A stretch of DNA of 64,000 bases. It comes from Roseospira visakhapatnamensis. GTDB taxonomy: Bacteria; Pseudomonadota; Alphaproteobacteria; Rhodospirillales; Rhodospirillaceae. The DNA lies in contig NZ_JACIGK010000022.1 of the NCBI RefSeq assembly GCF_014197915.1, positions 1 to 64,000 on the forward strand, read 5' to 3'. The notes under the pieces are model-generated. The model made no database searches and was not told the origin of the DNA. It saw only the letters and a list, made by a program, of their open reading frames with translations. Of this stretch, positions 20,582-29,294 are shown piece after piece. The position numbers and the translations under genes were made by a program. How positions within the stretch are numbered: position 1 is the stretch's first letter; each line of letters opens with the position of its first letter.

Positions 20582-20600
20582 GAGAATCAATCTCATAATC
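20582..20600. promoter_or_regulatory. Fur-box-like site 1
   Basis: Matches the enterobacterial 19-bp Fur consensus GATAATGATAATCATTATC at 13 of 19 positions by my count, and its core GAGAATCAATCTC is nearly palindromic. Its place between an iron-siderophore operon and its receptor supports iron control. Confidence 0.5.
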
Positions 20601-20633
20601 AACCCAAGCAAGAGGTTTTTCCGTCTTGGGTTG
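20600..20633. promoter_or_regulatory. Perfect 9-bp dyad next to a TATAAT box
   Basis: CAACCCAAG (20600-20608) and CTTGGGTTG (20625-20633) are exact reverse complements around a 16-base spacer. The right arm ends one base before the TATAAT at 20635. An operator for a dimeric regulator, or a hairpin in a leader transcript, would both fit. Confidence 0.45.
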
Positions 20634-20634
20634 C

Positions 20635-20640
20635 TATAAT
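20635..20640 (+). promoter_or_regulatory. Candidate -10 box toward the receptor gene
   Basis: Perfect TATAAT on the + strand, 229 bases before the receptor ATG. No good -35 hexamer lies 16-18 bases upstream (GAGGTT at 17), which would suit an activator-dependent promoter with the adjoining dyad as the binding site. Confidence 0.35.
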
Positions 20641-20763
20641 GGGGATTGACGCTACGTTTTGTATGGATATTTACTCTTATTCGCATCTGAGGCGCAACTC
20701 AAAGACGACAACTCTCAGGCCGCCCTGGCACCACACCGATCCGTGATCGCGCGTTCTAATGTT

Positions 20764-20782
20764 GATAATAAGTCTCAATATC
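20764..20782. promoter_or_regulatory. Fur-box-like site 2
   Basis: GATAATAAGTCTCAATATC matches the 19-bp Fur consensus at 14 of 19 positions by my count, with the first half-site GATAAT intact. It lies 86 bases before the receptor ATG, a usual distance for Fur repression of a TonB receptor gene. Confidence 0.55.
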
Positions 20783-20868
20783 GTTACGGCGCGACACCGA
20801 GAGCACCAGACCATTCTCGTCGCAGTGGTTGCCCCCCCCGACAGAAAACAAAGAAGGAAACAACCGGA

Positions 20869-22938
20869 ATGAGACGTTTCTGGCTCGCCACGGCCTCGGT
20901 TCTCGCGCTCTCGTCCGCATCCGATGCGACGGCGCAATCGGACATGGACGGATCCGACGCGCGGGCGGACCGGCCCCTCCCCGCCGAACAGGTCGGCGAC
21001 GGTCAGGCCAACGCCGACAAGACGACGGTTTACCTGGCCCCGGTCCACGTCACCGCGACGAAACGTCCGGTCACCAGCTTTGACGTCATCGGCAACGTCT
21101 CGGTTCAGACATCGGATCAACTTGAAGCGGCGGCCGCCACGAAAACGGAAGATCTAGGCAGCGTATTTCCCGAGCTTTCCAACATGAATCGGGGGACCCG
21201 CCTCTACAACAACATGACCATTCGTGGTCAGTCCGGGGCCGATTATTTCTCCCCCAGCGTCGGTCTCTATGTTGATGGCGTTCCACAGCTTTCTCAGAGT
21301 TACGCTCAGTCCCTCCTGGGTCTGGAGCAGGTCGAGTTGCTCAAGGGGCCGCAGGGCGTCATTTACGGACGCGGCACCCTGGGTGGCGTCTTGAGCCTTG
21401 TCACCCGGACCCCGGACGACGAGCCGGAGGTCTGGGGCGGCTTCGAGTACTACGGTCGCGGCATACGCTCCGACCTTGGCGCCAGCAGCGGCTTCCTCGA
21501 CAGCGGCTGGGCCGTTCAGGCCATGATGATGGATGACCGCCACTTCGGGACCCTCGACAACCCGGATCGGGGCGAGGAGAACGTCGACACGTCGGAAACG
21601 ACGGGCGGCTGGATGTCCCTGCATTATCGCTCTCCCACGCACCCGTTCGAGACCCGTGTTCGCGCGGGTCTGGAGACGTACCGGTCCAGTGAAGAATACT
21701 TCGTGCCCTTTTCCCCACTCTCCCGCGATCGGGTGAACTGGAACGCCCTCGGCGCCACCGACAGGCCCGACCTGGAACGGGTGCTGAAGCACGTCACCTG
21801 GGACGCCATGTACGACGTGTCCGACACATGGTCGCTGAAGGCGATCGCCGCCTATCAGTCCATGGAGCTGGATCGCATGTTCTTGGAGGGGACGAATACC
21901 GTCGACTCTCAGAACAGCCTGTTCACGGAAGTTCGCGCGAACTACGACACCGATACCCTGAATACGGTGATGGGGCTTTCTTTTCAGAAGCTTCGATATG
22001 AACACGAGAATGTCGCCGAAGGTCTCTGGGGCATGGGCGGCAAGATTTCGAACAACGACATCTACAATTACGCCGCGTTCGCCGATGGCGCCTGGCGCTT
22101 CCATCCGCAATGGGAAATCAGCGCCGGCGCGCGCGTCTCTCTTGAGAGCGCCGAGACGGAAATGGTCCTCGAGGAGGATGGCGTCGACGTCCACTATTCC
22201 AATGATGACCGGTTCTTTTCCGTGACGCCGCGCGTGGCGCTGGCATGGCTGCCCAATGACCAGAACCGGTTCTGGATTGGATTCGGGCAGGGGTTCAAGC
22301 CCGGTGGCTTCAACAAGGAAGGTGTGTCCGCCCAGGATGCCACGTCTTACGAGTCGGAAACCGCGACCAACATCGAGGCCGGCTGGAAGTGGGCCAGTCG
22401 TGACTACAGGCATGCCGCCGAACTCACCGGATACGCCATCTTCAGCCAGGACGTCCAGGGCTACGCCGGTCCGCCGGCCGGCATGTACCTGACGAACATG
22501 GGGGATGCCCGCAGCCTTGGCGTCGAAGCCACGTGGAAATCCGAAGTCATCGACGATCACGTGATCTCCATCGGCGGCATGTACAATGATTCCCGCTTCA
22601 CCAATGGCCAGTATGAAGGCAACAAGGTTGCCTATGCGCCGCAATACAGCGCGCTCGTGGCCTGGGACGGACGGTACGGGTCGGACAAACAGATCCAGTC
22701 CCGTGTGGCTCTGCGACAGAACGGGCCATTCTACTTCAATGAGTCCAACGACCTGCGTCAGGACAGCTACACGATTCTGGATGCCAGCCTGATGTGGGAC
22801 ACCGGTTATGGCGTCGAAACCGGCGTCTATGCCAAGAACCTCTTGGATACCGAGTATCGTACCACGGCGTTCGAAGGGGTCGGCGCCCAGCTCGGCGCGC
22901 CTCGGGAAGTCGGGCTCAGGATCCGATTCCGGTTGTAG
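20869..22938 (+). CDS. fyuA-like: FyuA-like TonB-dependent siderophore receptor
   Basis: 689 residues: signal peptide (MRRFWLATASVLALSSASDATAQS), TonB-box-like APVHVTATK near residue 58, plug domain, and a 22-strand-type barrel. Segments line up with Yersinia FyuA as I remember it: YVDGVPQLS, QVELLKGPQG, GQGFKPGGFN, QGYAGPP, NGPFYFNE.NDLRQ, and TEYRTTAF near the C-terminus. FyuA is about 673 residues. The family imports ferric yersiniabactin across the outer membrane. The ATG at 20869 has AAGAAGGAAA some 9 bases upstream; the frame is open upstream but lacks a signal peptide there. Divergence from the biosynthetic operon over Fur-like sites supports a shared iron response. Confidence 0.93.
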   Translation: MRRFWLATASVLALSSASDATAQSDMDGSDARADRPLPAEQVGDGQANADKTTVYLAPVHVTATKRPVTSFDVIGNVSVQTSDQLEAAAATKTEDLGSVFPELSNMNRGTRLYNNMTIRGQSGADYFSPSVGLYVDGVPQLSQSYAQSLLGLEQVELLKGPQGVIYGRGTLGGVLSLVTRTPDDEPEVWGGFEYYGRGIRSDLGASSGFLDSGWAVQAMMMDDRHFGTLDNPDRGEENVDTSETTGGWMSLHYRSPTHPFETRVRAGLETYRSSEEYFVPFSPLSRDRVNWNALGATDRPDLERVLKHVTWDAMYDVSDTWSLKAIAAYQSMELDRMFLEGTNTVDSQNSLFTEVRANYDTDTLNTVMGLSFQKLRYEHENVAEGLWGMGGKISNNDIYNYAAFADGAWRFHPQWEISAGARVSLESAETEMVLEEDGVDVHYSNDDRFFSVTPRVALAWLPNDQNRFWIGFGQGFKPGGFNKEGVSAQDATSYESETATNIEAGWKWASRDYRHAAELTGYAIFSQDVQGYAGPPAGMYLTNMGDARSLGVEATWKSEVIDDHVISIGGMYNDSRFTNGQYEGNKVAYAPQYSALVAWDGRYGSDKQIQSRVALRQNGPFYFNESNDLRQDSYTILDASLMWDTGYGVETGVYAKNLLDTEYRTTAFEGVGAQLGAPREVGLRIRFRL

Positions 22939-23127
22939 CGAACAGCCGTCGGAGTCCAGGCCGTGACTGCTGTCCCCCCGCCGAGGCCGAAGCCCGCTAT
23001 CATGAGACCCGTCGGGAGGCCACGATGGCGGCGGAGCACTCACACCAACCAGCCTCCGCCAAACCCGGGGCGGTTCAGATGGTGAGGCACCGAAGAAAAC
23101 ACAGGTGCCCGGGGGCGGCCGCGCGCC

Positions 23128-23904
23128 TCACCCCCCCTTGGGAGCCCGCCGGCGCAGCAGGTAGGTGTCCATGACCCAGCCCTTGCGAGCGCGCTGGTCC
23201 TGGATGGTGCGGGAGATGCGCTCGGCCACGTCCCCCAGCGGCCCGGCGATCAGCACCTCGTCCGGGGTGCCGACGTCGCCGCCCCAGAAGATGTCCATGT
23301 CCGGCTGATCGGCCAGCCGGCGGAAGGCATCGCGCGAATCCAGCATCACCACGCTGTTGGTAACCGCCGCCGGATCGCCGGTCTCGATCTGGCGGCCGGT
23401 GGTGATGGTGATGGATTCCCCAACCCGATTGAGCGTCACCTTGTGCCTGGCGGTCAGGGCCTGCACGCAGGTGATGCCGGGGAACACCTCGAACGTCACG
23501 TCGTCGCGGCCGTCGGCGATCAGATCGTGGAGGTTTTGCAGAGTGCCGTCGTAGAGCGCCGGATCGCCCCAAAGGAGGAACCCGCCGATCTCGCCGTCGG
23601 CCATCTCGGTGTCGATCAGGTCGGCGATCACCTGGGTACGGCGCTTGCGCCAGTCCTCCACCGCGCCGGCGTAGTCGGCGGACTCCCGGTCCCGCTTCGG
23701 GCTGGCCCCGGTGGCGATACGATAGGGACGATCGCTGGCGTGCCGCTCCAGGATCTCGCGGCGGAAGCGGATCAGCGAGTCCTTGCCCTCGCCCTCCTTC
23801 TCCAGGACGAAGAACACGTCCACGCGGCGCATGGCTTTGATGGCCGCCAGTGTGAGCGCGTCCGGATCGCCCGGGCCGATGCCGATCAGGTAGATTGTCT
23901 TCAT
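23128..23904 (-). CDS. cobF: Precorrin-6A synthase (deacetylating), CobF
   Basis: 258 residues of the tetrapyrrole methylase family. The SAM-binding start [22 protein letters not shown] and the later [18 protein letters not shown] are typical of CobF, which methylates C1 of precorrin-5 and releases the C2 acetyl group in the aerobic cobalamin route. The start overlaps the upstream cobL stop as ATGA. It is the last gene of a two-gene - strand unit. The 189 bases between it and the receptor gene contain nothing I can name. Confidence 0.9.
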   Translation of the reverse strand: MKTIYLIGIGPGDPDALTLAAIKAMRRVDVFFVLEKEGEGKDSLIRFRREILERHASDRPYRIATGASPKRDRESADYAGAVEDWRKRRTQVIADLIDTEMADGEIGGFLLWGDPALYDGTLQNLHDLIADGRDDVTFEVFPGITCVQALTARHKVTLNRVGESITITTGRQIETGDPAAVTNSVVMLDSRDAFRRLADQPDMDIFWGGDVGTPDEVLIAGPLGDVAERISRTIQDQRARKGWVMDTYLLRRRAPKGG

Positions 23905-25154
23905 GAGGACCCATCCTGAGGTTCGCCGACGGCTGGCTTGCGCGCCGACAGCAGGGTGACGGGCATGGCCGGCCGCCAGCCGTGGAAGCCGCCCAGCGGC
24001 CGGGCGTGCGACACCGACAGCCGAGTCAGGTCGCCCCGCCAGCGGGCCTGAAGGGCAACCAGGGCGGCCTCGCCCTCCAGGGTGACGGCGTTGGCCACCA
24101 ACCGCCCGCCCGGTGGCAGGGCGCCCCAGCAGCGCTCGGCCACGCCGGGCACGGTCACGCCGCCGCCGATGAACACCGCGTCCGGCGCCGCCAGGCCATC
24201 CAGGGCCTCGGGCGCGCGGCCGGCGACGATCTCCAGGCCGGGGACGCCCAGGGCCTCCCGGTTGGCCTCGATGAAGGCGCGACGGTCGGCGCGGGTCTCG
24301 ATGGCGATGGCCTGGCACGCCGGGTGGCTGCGCATCCACTCGATGCTCACGGAGCCACAGCCGGCGCCCACGTCCCACAACAGTTCACCCGGCCGGGGCG
24401 CCAGCCGCGCCAGGGTGACGGCGCGCTGGTCGCGCTTGGTGATCTGGCCGTCCTGGGCGAAGGCCTCGTCGGGCAGCCCGGCCAGACGCGACAGCCCGCC
24501 CCCAACCCCGCCCCCGGCGCCAGCGTCGGCATGACAGTCAAGGGCGATCACCGCCAGGTCGGCACCGGGCGCATGGGACCAGGCATCGGCCCGCCCCTCC
24601 AGGCGGCGTTCGCGCGGACCGCCCAGGTGCTCCAGCACCGTGATCGCGCTGGCCCCGAAGCCACGCGCCGCCAGCAGCGCCGCCACATGCGCCACCGTCG
24701 TGCCGTCCTCGGCCAGCAGCAACAGCCGCGCGCCCTCCGTCAGCAGGGGATGCAGCGCGGCCAGCGGTCGGCCGTGCAAAGGCAGCACCGGCACCTGGTG
24801 CAGCGGCCAGCCCAAGCGCGCCGCCGCCAGGGACACCGACGACGGCGCGGAAAACACGCGCATCTCCGCCACGGGCACCCGCGCGGCCAGGGTCGCCCCC
24901 ACGCCGAACAGCATCGGGTCGCCGCTGGCCAGCACGCACACCGGCTTGCCGCGCCGGCTCAGAATCCACGCACACCCCTCGGAAAAAGGGCTCGGCCAGG
25001 GGTGGCGCGCCTGCCCCTGGTTCTCGGGCAGAAGCGCCAGATGCCGCGCCCCGCCGATCACCACGGGCGCCCCCAGCACCGCATCGCGGGCCGCCTCGCC
25101 CAGGCCGGCGAGACCGTCCTCGCCGATGCCCACCACGGTCAACCACGGCTCCAT
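23901..25154 (-). CDS. cobL: Precorrin-6Y C5,15-methyltransferase (decarboxylating), CobL
   Basis: 417 residues, two-part enzyme. N-terminal tetrapyrrole methylase half ([29 protein letters not shown]) corresponds to CbiE and methylates C5; C-terminal half ([26 protein letters not shown]) corresponds to CbiT and methylates C15 with decarboxylation of the C12 acetate. ATG 25154 is preferred over a longer frame because [11 protein letters not shown] begins the domain directly. Divergent from cobH across 184 bases, in which I see no B12-box or cobalamin riboswitch. Confidence 0.92.
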   Translation of the reverse strand: MEPWLTVVGIGEDGLAGLGEAARDAVLGAPVVIGGARHLALLPENQGQARHPWPSPFSEGCAWILSRRGKPVCVLASGDPMLFGVGATLAARVPVAEMRVFSAPSSVSLAAARLGWPLHQVPVLPLHGRPLAALHPLLTEGARLLLLAEDGTTVAHVAALLAARGFGASAITVLEHLGGPRERRLEGRADAWSHAPGADLAVIALDCHADAGAGGGVGGGLSRLAGLPDEAFAQDGQITKRDQRAVTLARLAPRPGELLWDVGAGCGSVSIEWMRSHPACQAIAIETRADRRAFIEANREALGVPGLEIVAGRAPEALDGLAAPDAVFIGGGVTVPGVAERCWGALPPGGRLVANAVTLEGEAALVALQARWRGDLTRLSVSHARPLGGFHGWRPAMPVTLLSARKPAVGEPQDGSS

Positions 25155-25338
25155 GGATGTTCCTCGCCCCGAGACGCCAACCGGCGCGGTGATACGCCAC
25201 ACCCCCGGCGCTGGCAAGCCTCGCCCCCCGCCCCGCCGTCGCGCGCCCGCGCGGGCGCGTCATGCTGTCGTGGGGGGTTTCGGCTCCGGGCTGGCTGGTG
25301 TACAACGCCGCTCCGTTTCTCCGCCGGATCTTGCCCGC

Positions 25339-25968
25339 ATGCTCGACTACCTCCGCGACGCCCACGCCATCTACCGCCGGTCCTTCGCCATCATCCGCGC
25401 CGAGGCCGACCTGTCCCGCATCCCCGCCGATCTGGAGGACGTGGCGGTGCGCGTCGCCCACGCCTGCGGCATGCCGGACGTCATCGACGACCTGTCGTTC
25501 TCCAAGGGGGCCGGCACCGCCGGCCGCGCCGCCCTGGCCGCCGGCAAGCCCATCCTGTGCGATTGTCGCATGGTGGCCGAGGGGATCACGCGGTCTCGCC
25601 TGCCGGCCGACAATGCGGTGCTCTGCACCCTGAACGACCCCGGCGTGCGCGAGAAGGCCGCCGAGATGGGCACCACGCGCTCGGCGGCGGCGGTGGAGCT
25701 GTGGCGCCCCCATCTGGACGGCGCCATTGTCGCCATCGGCAACGCGCCGACCGCGTTGTTCCACCTGTTGGCGCTGCTGGATGACGGCGCGCCCAAACCC
25801 GCGCTGATCCTGGGCTTCCCGGTGGGCTATGTGGGCGCCGCCGAGTCCAAGGACGCCCTGGCCACCGACCCGCGCGGCGTCCCCTTCGTGGTGGTGCGCG
25901 GCCGGCGCGGCGGCAGCGCCATGGTTTCCGCCGCCGTCAACGCCCTGGGGCTTGAGGAGCACGCCTGA
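25339..25968 (+). CDS. cobH: Precorrin-8X methylmutase, CobH
   Basis: 209 residues. The family moves the methyl group from C11 to C12 to make hydrogenobyrinate. The catalytic His is visible in HACGM (about residue 43), with the [10 protein letters not shown] and [11 protein letters not shown] segments following. ATG 25339 matches the usual MLDYLRD-type N-terminus. The stop is immediately followed by the ATG of cobI (TGAATG). Confidence 0.92.
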   Translation: MLDYLRDAHAIYRRSFAIIRAEADLSRIPADLEDVAVRVAHACGMPDVIDDLSFSKGAGTAGRAALAAGKPILCDCRMVAEGITRSRLPADNAVLCTLNDPGVREKAAEMGTTRSAAAVELWRPHLDGAIVAIGNAPTALFHLLALLDDGAPKPALILGFPVGYVGAAESKDALATDPRGVPFVVVRGRRGGSAMVSAAVNALGLEEHA

Positions 25969-26751
25969 ATGACCGCCGCGAAAGGGCGCCTGTTCGGTCT
26001 GGGCGTCGGTCCGGGTGACCCGGAGCTCATCACCGTCAAGGCCCTCAATCGGCTGCGGGCGGCGCCGGTGGTGGCCTACCCCACCTCGCACGGCCGCAAG
26101 GGTCAGGCGCTGACCATCGTCGAGGGCTACTTGCGCGACGAGCAACAGCGGCTGCCCATGGTCTTCCCGGTGACCACGGAAAAGCTGCCGCCGCCGTTCG
26201 ACTACGAGACGGAGGTGCGGCGCTTCTACGATGACTCCGCCGCCGCCGTCGCCGCCCATCTGGACGCCGGTCGCGACGTGGCGGTGCTGTGCGAGGGCGA
26301 TCCGTTCTTCTACGGCTCGTTCATGTACCTGCACGACCGGCTGGCGCGGCGGTACGAGACCGAGGTGGTGCCGGGTGTGTGCTCCATCCTCGCCGGCGCG
26401 GCGGTGCTGGGGACGCCCCTGGTCTACCGCGACCAGAGCCTGTCGGTGTTGTCGGGCGTGATGACGGAAGAGGACCTGCGCCAGCGCCTGGCCGCCGCCG
26501 ACGCCGCCGCCATCATGAAGCTGGGCACCACCTTCGCCAAGGTGCGCCGGGTGGTGGCGGATCTGGGCCTGATGGACCGGGCGCTGTACGTGGAGCGGGC
26601 CACCATGGGCGCCCAGCGCGTCGCCCCGCTGGCCGAGGTGGACCCGAAGACCGTGCCTTACTTCTCGCTGATCCTCATCCCCGGTCCCACCTGGCCGGGG
26701 TCGGGACCAGGGTCTGGGCGGGGGGCCGGGCCAGGACCGGCCGCCGGATGA
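25969..26751 (+). CDS. cobI: Precorrin-2 C20-methyltransferase, CobI
   Basis: 260 residues. Tetrapyrrole methylase with [18 protein letters not shown] at the N-terminus, [19 protein letters not shown], and [11 protein letters not shown]. It adds the C20 methyl group of precorrin-2, the branch step toward cobalamin. The last twenty or so residues are a Gly/Pro-rich tail. Directly abuts cobH and overlaps the next gene by ATGA. Confidence 0.92.
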   Translation: MTAAKGRLFGLGVGPGDPELITVKALNRLRAAPVVAYPTSHGRKGQALTIVEGYLRDEQQRLPMVFPVTTEKLPPPFDYETEVRRFYDDSAAAVAAHLDAGRDVAVLCEGDPFFYGSFMYLHDRLARRYETEVVPGVCSILAGAAVLGTPLVYRDQSLSVLSGVMTEEDLRQRLAAADAAAIMKLGTTFAKVRRVVADLGLMDRALYVERATMGAQRVAPLAEVDPKTVPYFSLILIPGPTWPGSGPGSGRGAGPGPAAG

Positions 26752-28454
26752 CCACGGCGGCGATCGTCATCCTCGGCCAGGGCAGCCTTGGGACCGCGCG
26801 GCGCATCCAGGCCGCGCTGGAACCGGGCACCCCGATCCATGGCCTGACCGGCCGGGTCGAGGGCGCCGACGTCGGCTACGAGTCCTTCGGCGAGACTCTG
26901 CGTGGGCTGCACCGGGACGACGTGGCGGTGATCGCCCTGTGCGCCAGCGGCATCGTCATCCGCGCCCTGGCCCCCCTGCTCCAGAACAAGCGCAGCGAGC
27001 CGCCGGTGCTGGCGGTGGCCGAGGACGGCAGCGCCGTGGTGCCGCTGCTGGGGGGGCTGCGTGGCGTCAACGGGCTGGCCCAGCGGGTGGGCGCGGCGCT
27101 GGGCACGGCGCCGGCCATCACCACCACCGGGGAGGTCCGCTTCGGCCTGACCCTGGAGGCGCCACCGGCCGGCTATGTCGCCCGCGATCCCGGAGCGTCC
27201 AAGGCGTTCATGTCGGACCTGTTGGGCGGCGCAACCGCGCGCCTGGAAGGGCATGCACCCTGGATCGCCGACAGCCGCCTGCCGCTCACCGAGGATGGCG
27301 GCCGGGTGATCCGTGTGACACCCGAGGACCGGGACGCCGCGCCCGGCGACCTTGTGTTCCACCCCGCGACCGTGGTGGTGGCGGTGGAGGCCGGGGACCC
27401 GGCCCTGCCCGCGCGGGTGGCCGAGGCGCTGGCCAAGGGCGGACTGGCCCACCAGGCGGTGGCGATGCTGCTGGCCCGCGCCCGGGACGCGGCCCATCCC
27501 GAGGTCCATCAGGCCGCCGCCGCGCTGGGCTGCCCGCTGCGCTTCGTGGACGCGCCCTCCGCCGAAGCCATGGCGGATCTGGCGATCCCCGAGGACGCGC
27601 GGGCGCGGCCCCTGGCCACCCATGGCCCCGTGGCCCTGGCCGTGGCCACCACCCCCGAAACCGTCCGGCCGATCGGCCGGCCGCGCGGCCGGCTGGCCGT
27701 GGTGGGCCTGGGACCGGGCACGTCCGGCCTCTGCGCCCCGGTGGTGCGCGAGGAACTGCGCCGCGCCACCCACTGGATCGGCTACGAGACCTATCTTCGC
27801 ATGGCCGGCAGGCCGCGCCCCGACCAGGTGGTGCTGGGCTCGGACAACCGCGTGGAGATGGACCGCGCCCGCCATGCCTTCGCCCTGGCCGCCGAGGGCG
27901 CGCGGGTGGCGGTGGTCTCCTCGGGCGATCCGGGCGTGTTCGCCATGGCCACGGCGGTCATGGAGGCCCTGCACGAAAACGACGATCCCGCCTGGCACGG
28001 CGTGGATCTGGCCATTTTGCCCGGCATCTCGGCGGCGCAGGGGGCGGCGGCGCTGGTCGGGGCGCCGCTGGGCCATGACTTCTGCGTGATCTCGCTGTCC
28101 GACAACCTGAAGCCGCTGGACGTGATCCTGGACCGCGTCGAGCATGCCGCCCGCGCCGACCTGGCCATGGCGCTCTACAACCCGGTGTCCAGGGCCCGAC
28201 CGTGGCAATTGACCCGCGTGCTGGAACGGCTGTTGACCGTGCGCGCGGCCGGGACCCCGGTGGTGCTGGCCCGCGACGTGGGCCGCCCGGCCCAGGCGGT
28301 CACCGTCACCACCCTGGGCGCGGTCCGGCCCGAGCAGGTGGACATGCGCACCGTGGTCCTGGTGGGGTCCTCCGCCACACGCACCTTCGGGCGCGTCGCC
28401 GACGGCGGCACCTGGGTGTATTCGCCCCGGTGGTACGTCAAGGGCGAGGGCTGA
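26748..28454 (+). CDS. cobJ: CbiG-like / CobJ fusion (precorrin-3B C17-methyltransferase)
   Basis: 568 residues in two parts. Residues 1 to about 305 look like CbiG ([32 protein letters not shown]; a CobE/CbiG C-terminal-like part around [18 protein letters not shown]). From about 308, [25 protein letters not shown] opens a complete CobJ methylase with [12 protein letters not shown] and [21 protein letters not shown]. CobJ methylates C17 and contracts the ring. ATG 26748 overlaps the cobI stop. CbiG normally opens a lactone in the anaerobic route, so its presence with CobF and CobZ is notable. Confidence 0.88.
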   Translation: MTTAAIVILGQGSLGTARRIQAALEPGTPIHGLTGRVEGADVGYESFGETLRGLHRDDVAVIALCASGIVIRALAPLLQNKRSEPPVLAVAEDGSAVVPLLGGLRGVNGLAQRVGAALGTAPAITTTGEVRFGLTLEAPPAGYVARDPGASKAFMSDLLGGATARLEGHAPWIADSRLPLTEDGGRVIRVTPEDRDAAPGDLVFHPATVVVAVEAGDPALPARVAEALAKGGLAHQAVAMLLARARDAAHPEVHQAAAALGCPLRFVDAPSAEAMADLAIPEDARARPLATHGPVALAVATTPETVRPIGRPRGRLAVVGLGPGTSGLCAPVVREELRRATHWIGYETYLRMAGRPRPDQVVLGSDNRVEMDRARHAFALAAEGARVAVVSSGDPGVFAMATAVMEALHENDDPAWHGVDLAILPGISAAQGAAALVGAPLGHDFCVISLSDNLKPLDVILDRVEHAARADLAMALYNPVSRARPWQLTRVLERLLTVRAAGTPVVLARDVGRPAQAVTVTTLGAVRPEQVDMRTVVLVGSSATRTFGRVADGGTWVYSPRWYVKGEG

Positions 28455-28479
28455 GCGGCGGCCGGGTGGCGCGACGCCG

Positions 28480-28782
28480 TCAATGGCCGCGCATGGCCTC
28501 CATGTAGGTGCGCAGCACCGCGTTGATGCGCGTCTGATACCCCGGCCCCTGCGCCTTGAACCACGCCAGGATATCCGGATCCAGCCGCAACGAGACAGGC
28601 CGCTTGCGCGGGGCCAGCACCTCCGCCCCACGCCACCAGTCGGCGTCCGGCATGGGTGGTGCCTCCGGGTCGTCCGCCACCCGCCGCGCCACCTCCTCGT
28701 CGCTGAGCGCATCAAGCGCCTCAAGCTCCTCAGGGTGGGGGGTGAGTTCGTTCCAGGATTTCCGTGTAACGCGCTCGGTCAT
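28480..28782 (-). CDS. brnA: BrnA-type antitoxin
   Basis: 100 residues. The C-terminal ribbon-helix-helix-like part (VSLRLDPDILAWFKAQGPGYQTRINAVLRTYMEA) is characteristic of BrnA/CopG antitoxins that neutralise BrnT and repress their own promoter. The first 45 residues are acidic and helix-prone. Its start lies inside the end of the toxin gene (53-base overlap), the normal toxin-first order for this family. It ends 25 bases from the convergent cobJ fusion gene. Confidence 0.88.
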   Translation of the reverse strand: MTERVTRKSWNELTPHPEELEALDALSDEEVARRVADDPEAPPMPDADWWRGAEVLAPRKRPVSLRLDPDILAWFKAQGPGYQTRINAVLRTYMEAMRGH

Positions 28783-29062
28783 GGGCTCCTGCCTTCCAGG
28801 CCGAAATGATGCGGCAGACGTCCCCCGATCGCGGGGTGAACACCACCGTCAGGCATCTCCCCTGCACCATGCCCAGGGCGATGAACCGCTGTTCGCCATA
28901 GTCCCACCGGTCATCTTCCCGGACGATCACAGGTCCTTTAAATATCGCTGCTGCGGTCTCGAAGGAAAGGCCGTGCTTTCTTAGATTGGACTGAGACTTG
29001 GCCTCATCCCATTCATAAAATTCCCATTCACTTTCGAGGTCGACCCAATCGTAATCTGACAT
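28730..29062 (-). CDS. brnT: BrnT-type ribonuclease toxin
   Basis: 110 residues with the BrnT signature: EWDEAKSQSNLRKHGLSFETAAAIF near residue 17, then GEQRFIALGMVQGRCLTVVFT and RIISAWKA. BrnT folds like RelE and cleaves RNA. The usual RIISARKA reads RIISAWKA, and the tail is a little longer than typical. Upstream lies an AT-rich stretch of about 230 bases that probably carries the autoregulated promoter. Confidence 0.88.
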   Translation of the reverse strand: MSDYDWVDLESEWEFYEWDEAKSQSNLRKHGLSFETAAAIFKGPVIVREDDRWDYGEQRFIALGMVQGRCLTVVFTPRSGDVCRIISAWKAGAHDRARYTEILERTHPPP

Positions 29063-29110
29063 TGAGAGCTCCGACGTATGTGGATTTCATCATGTTCGTT
29101 CTTCCTTTTT

Positions 29111-29173
29111 CCGGGGCTATCGTGCCCCGGCCACATTGAAGCTCTTCTCATACGTGCATTTTTCTGCATGCAC
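29111..29173. promoter_or_regulatory. Two inverted repeats upstream of brnT
   Basis: CCGGGGC (29111-29117) pairs exactly with GCCCCGG (29124-29130) over a 6-base loop, and GTGCAT (29154-29159) pairs with ATGCAC (29168-29173) before an A/T run. They lie 50-110 bases upstream of the brnT start in the AT-rich space 29063-29294. Operators for BrnA are a plausible reading; neither is a good terminator on the - strand because no T tract follows. Confidence 0.35.
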
Positions 29174-29294
29174 TATTTTTTTATTTTATGTCGCATTTGT
29201 GCCAACGATTCGGCACGACTTTAAGATAAGGCGACAGTCCGACCCCGTCAATATAATACGTAAATACAGCCTCGTCTCATGCCTGGTCGACGTA

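Larger units (their letters stand above)
20394..20868. promoter_or_regulatory. Divergent siderophore/receptor control region
   Basis: 475 bases between the divergently transcribed methyltransferase-NRPS operon and the receptor gene, clearly richer in A+T than the flanks from about 20520 to 20800. It holds two Fur-box-like 19-mers, two perfect dyads and a perfect TATAAT, each listed separately. No coding sequence is recognisable inside it. Confidence 0.7.

Noticed and set aside
21154-23043. - strand frame opposite the TonB receptor gene
   Set aside because: No domain resemblance; the + strand receptor is unambiguous.
25155-25338. Possible cobalamin riboswitch between cobL and cobH
   Set aside because: No B12-box (GCCACTG-type) or the expected paired elements could be found; only a GC-rich dyad of ordinary kind.
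29111-29130. GC-rich hairpin as a terminator for cobK
   Set aside because: On the - strand it is followed by A residues, not T, so it does not fit an intrinsic terminator.
29252-29257. Perfect TATAAT near the cobK end
   Set aside because: No -35 partner, no + strand gene follows, and A/T-rich spacer makes chance occurrence likely.
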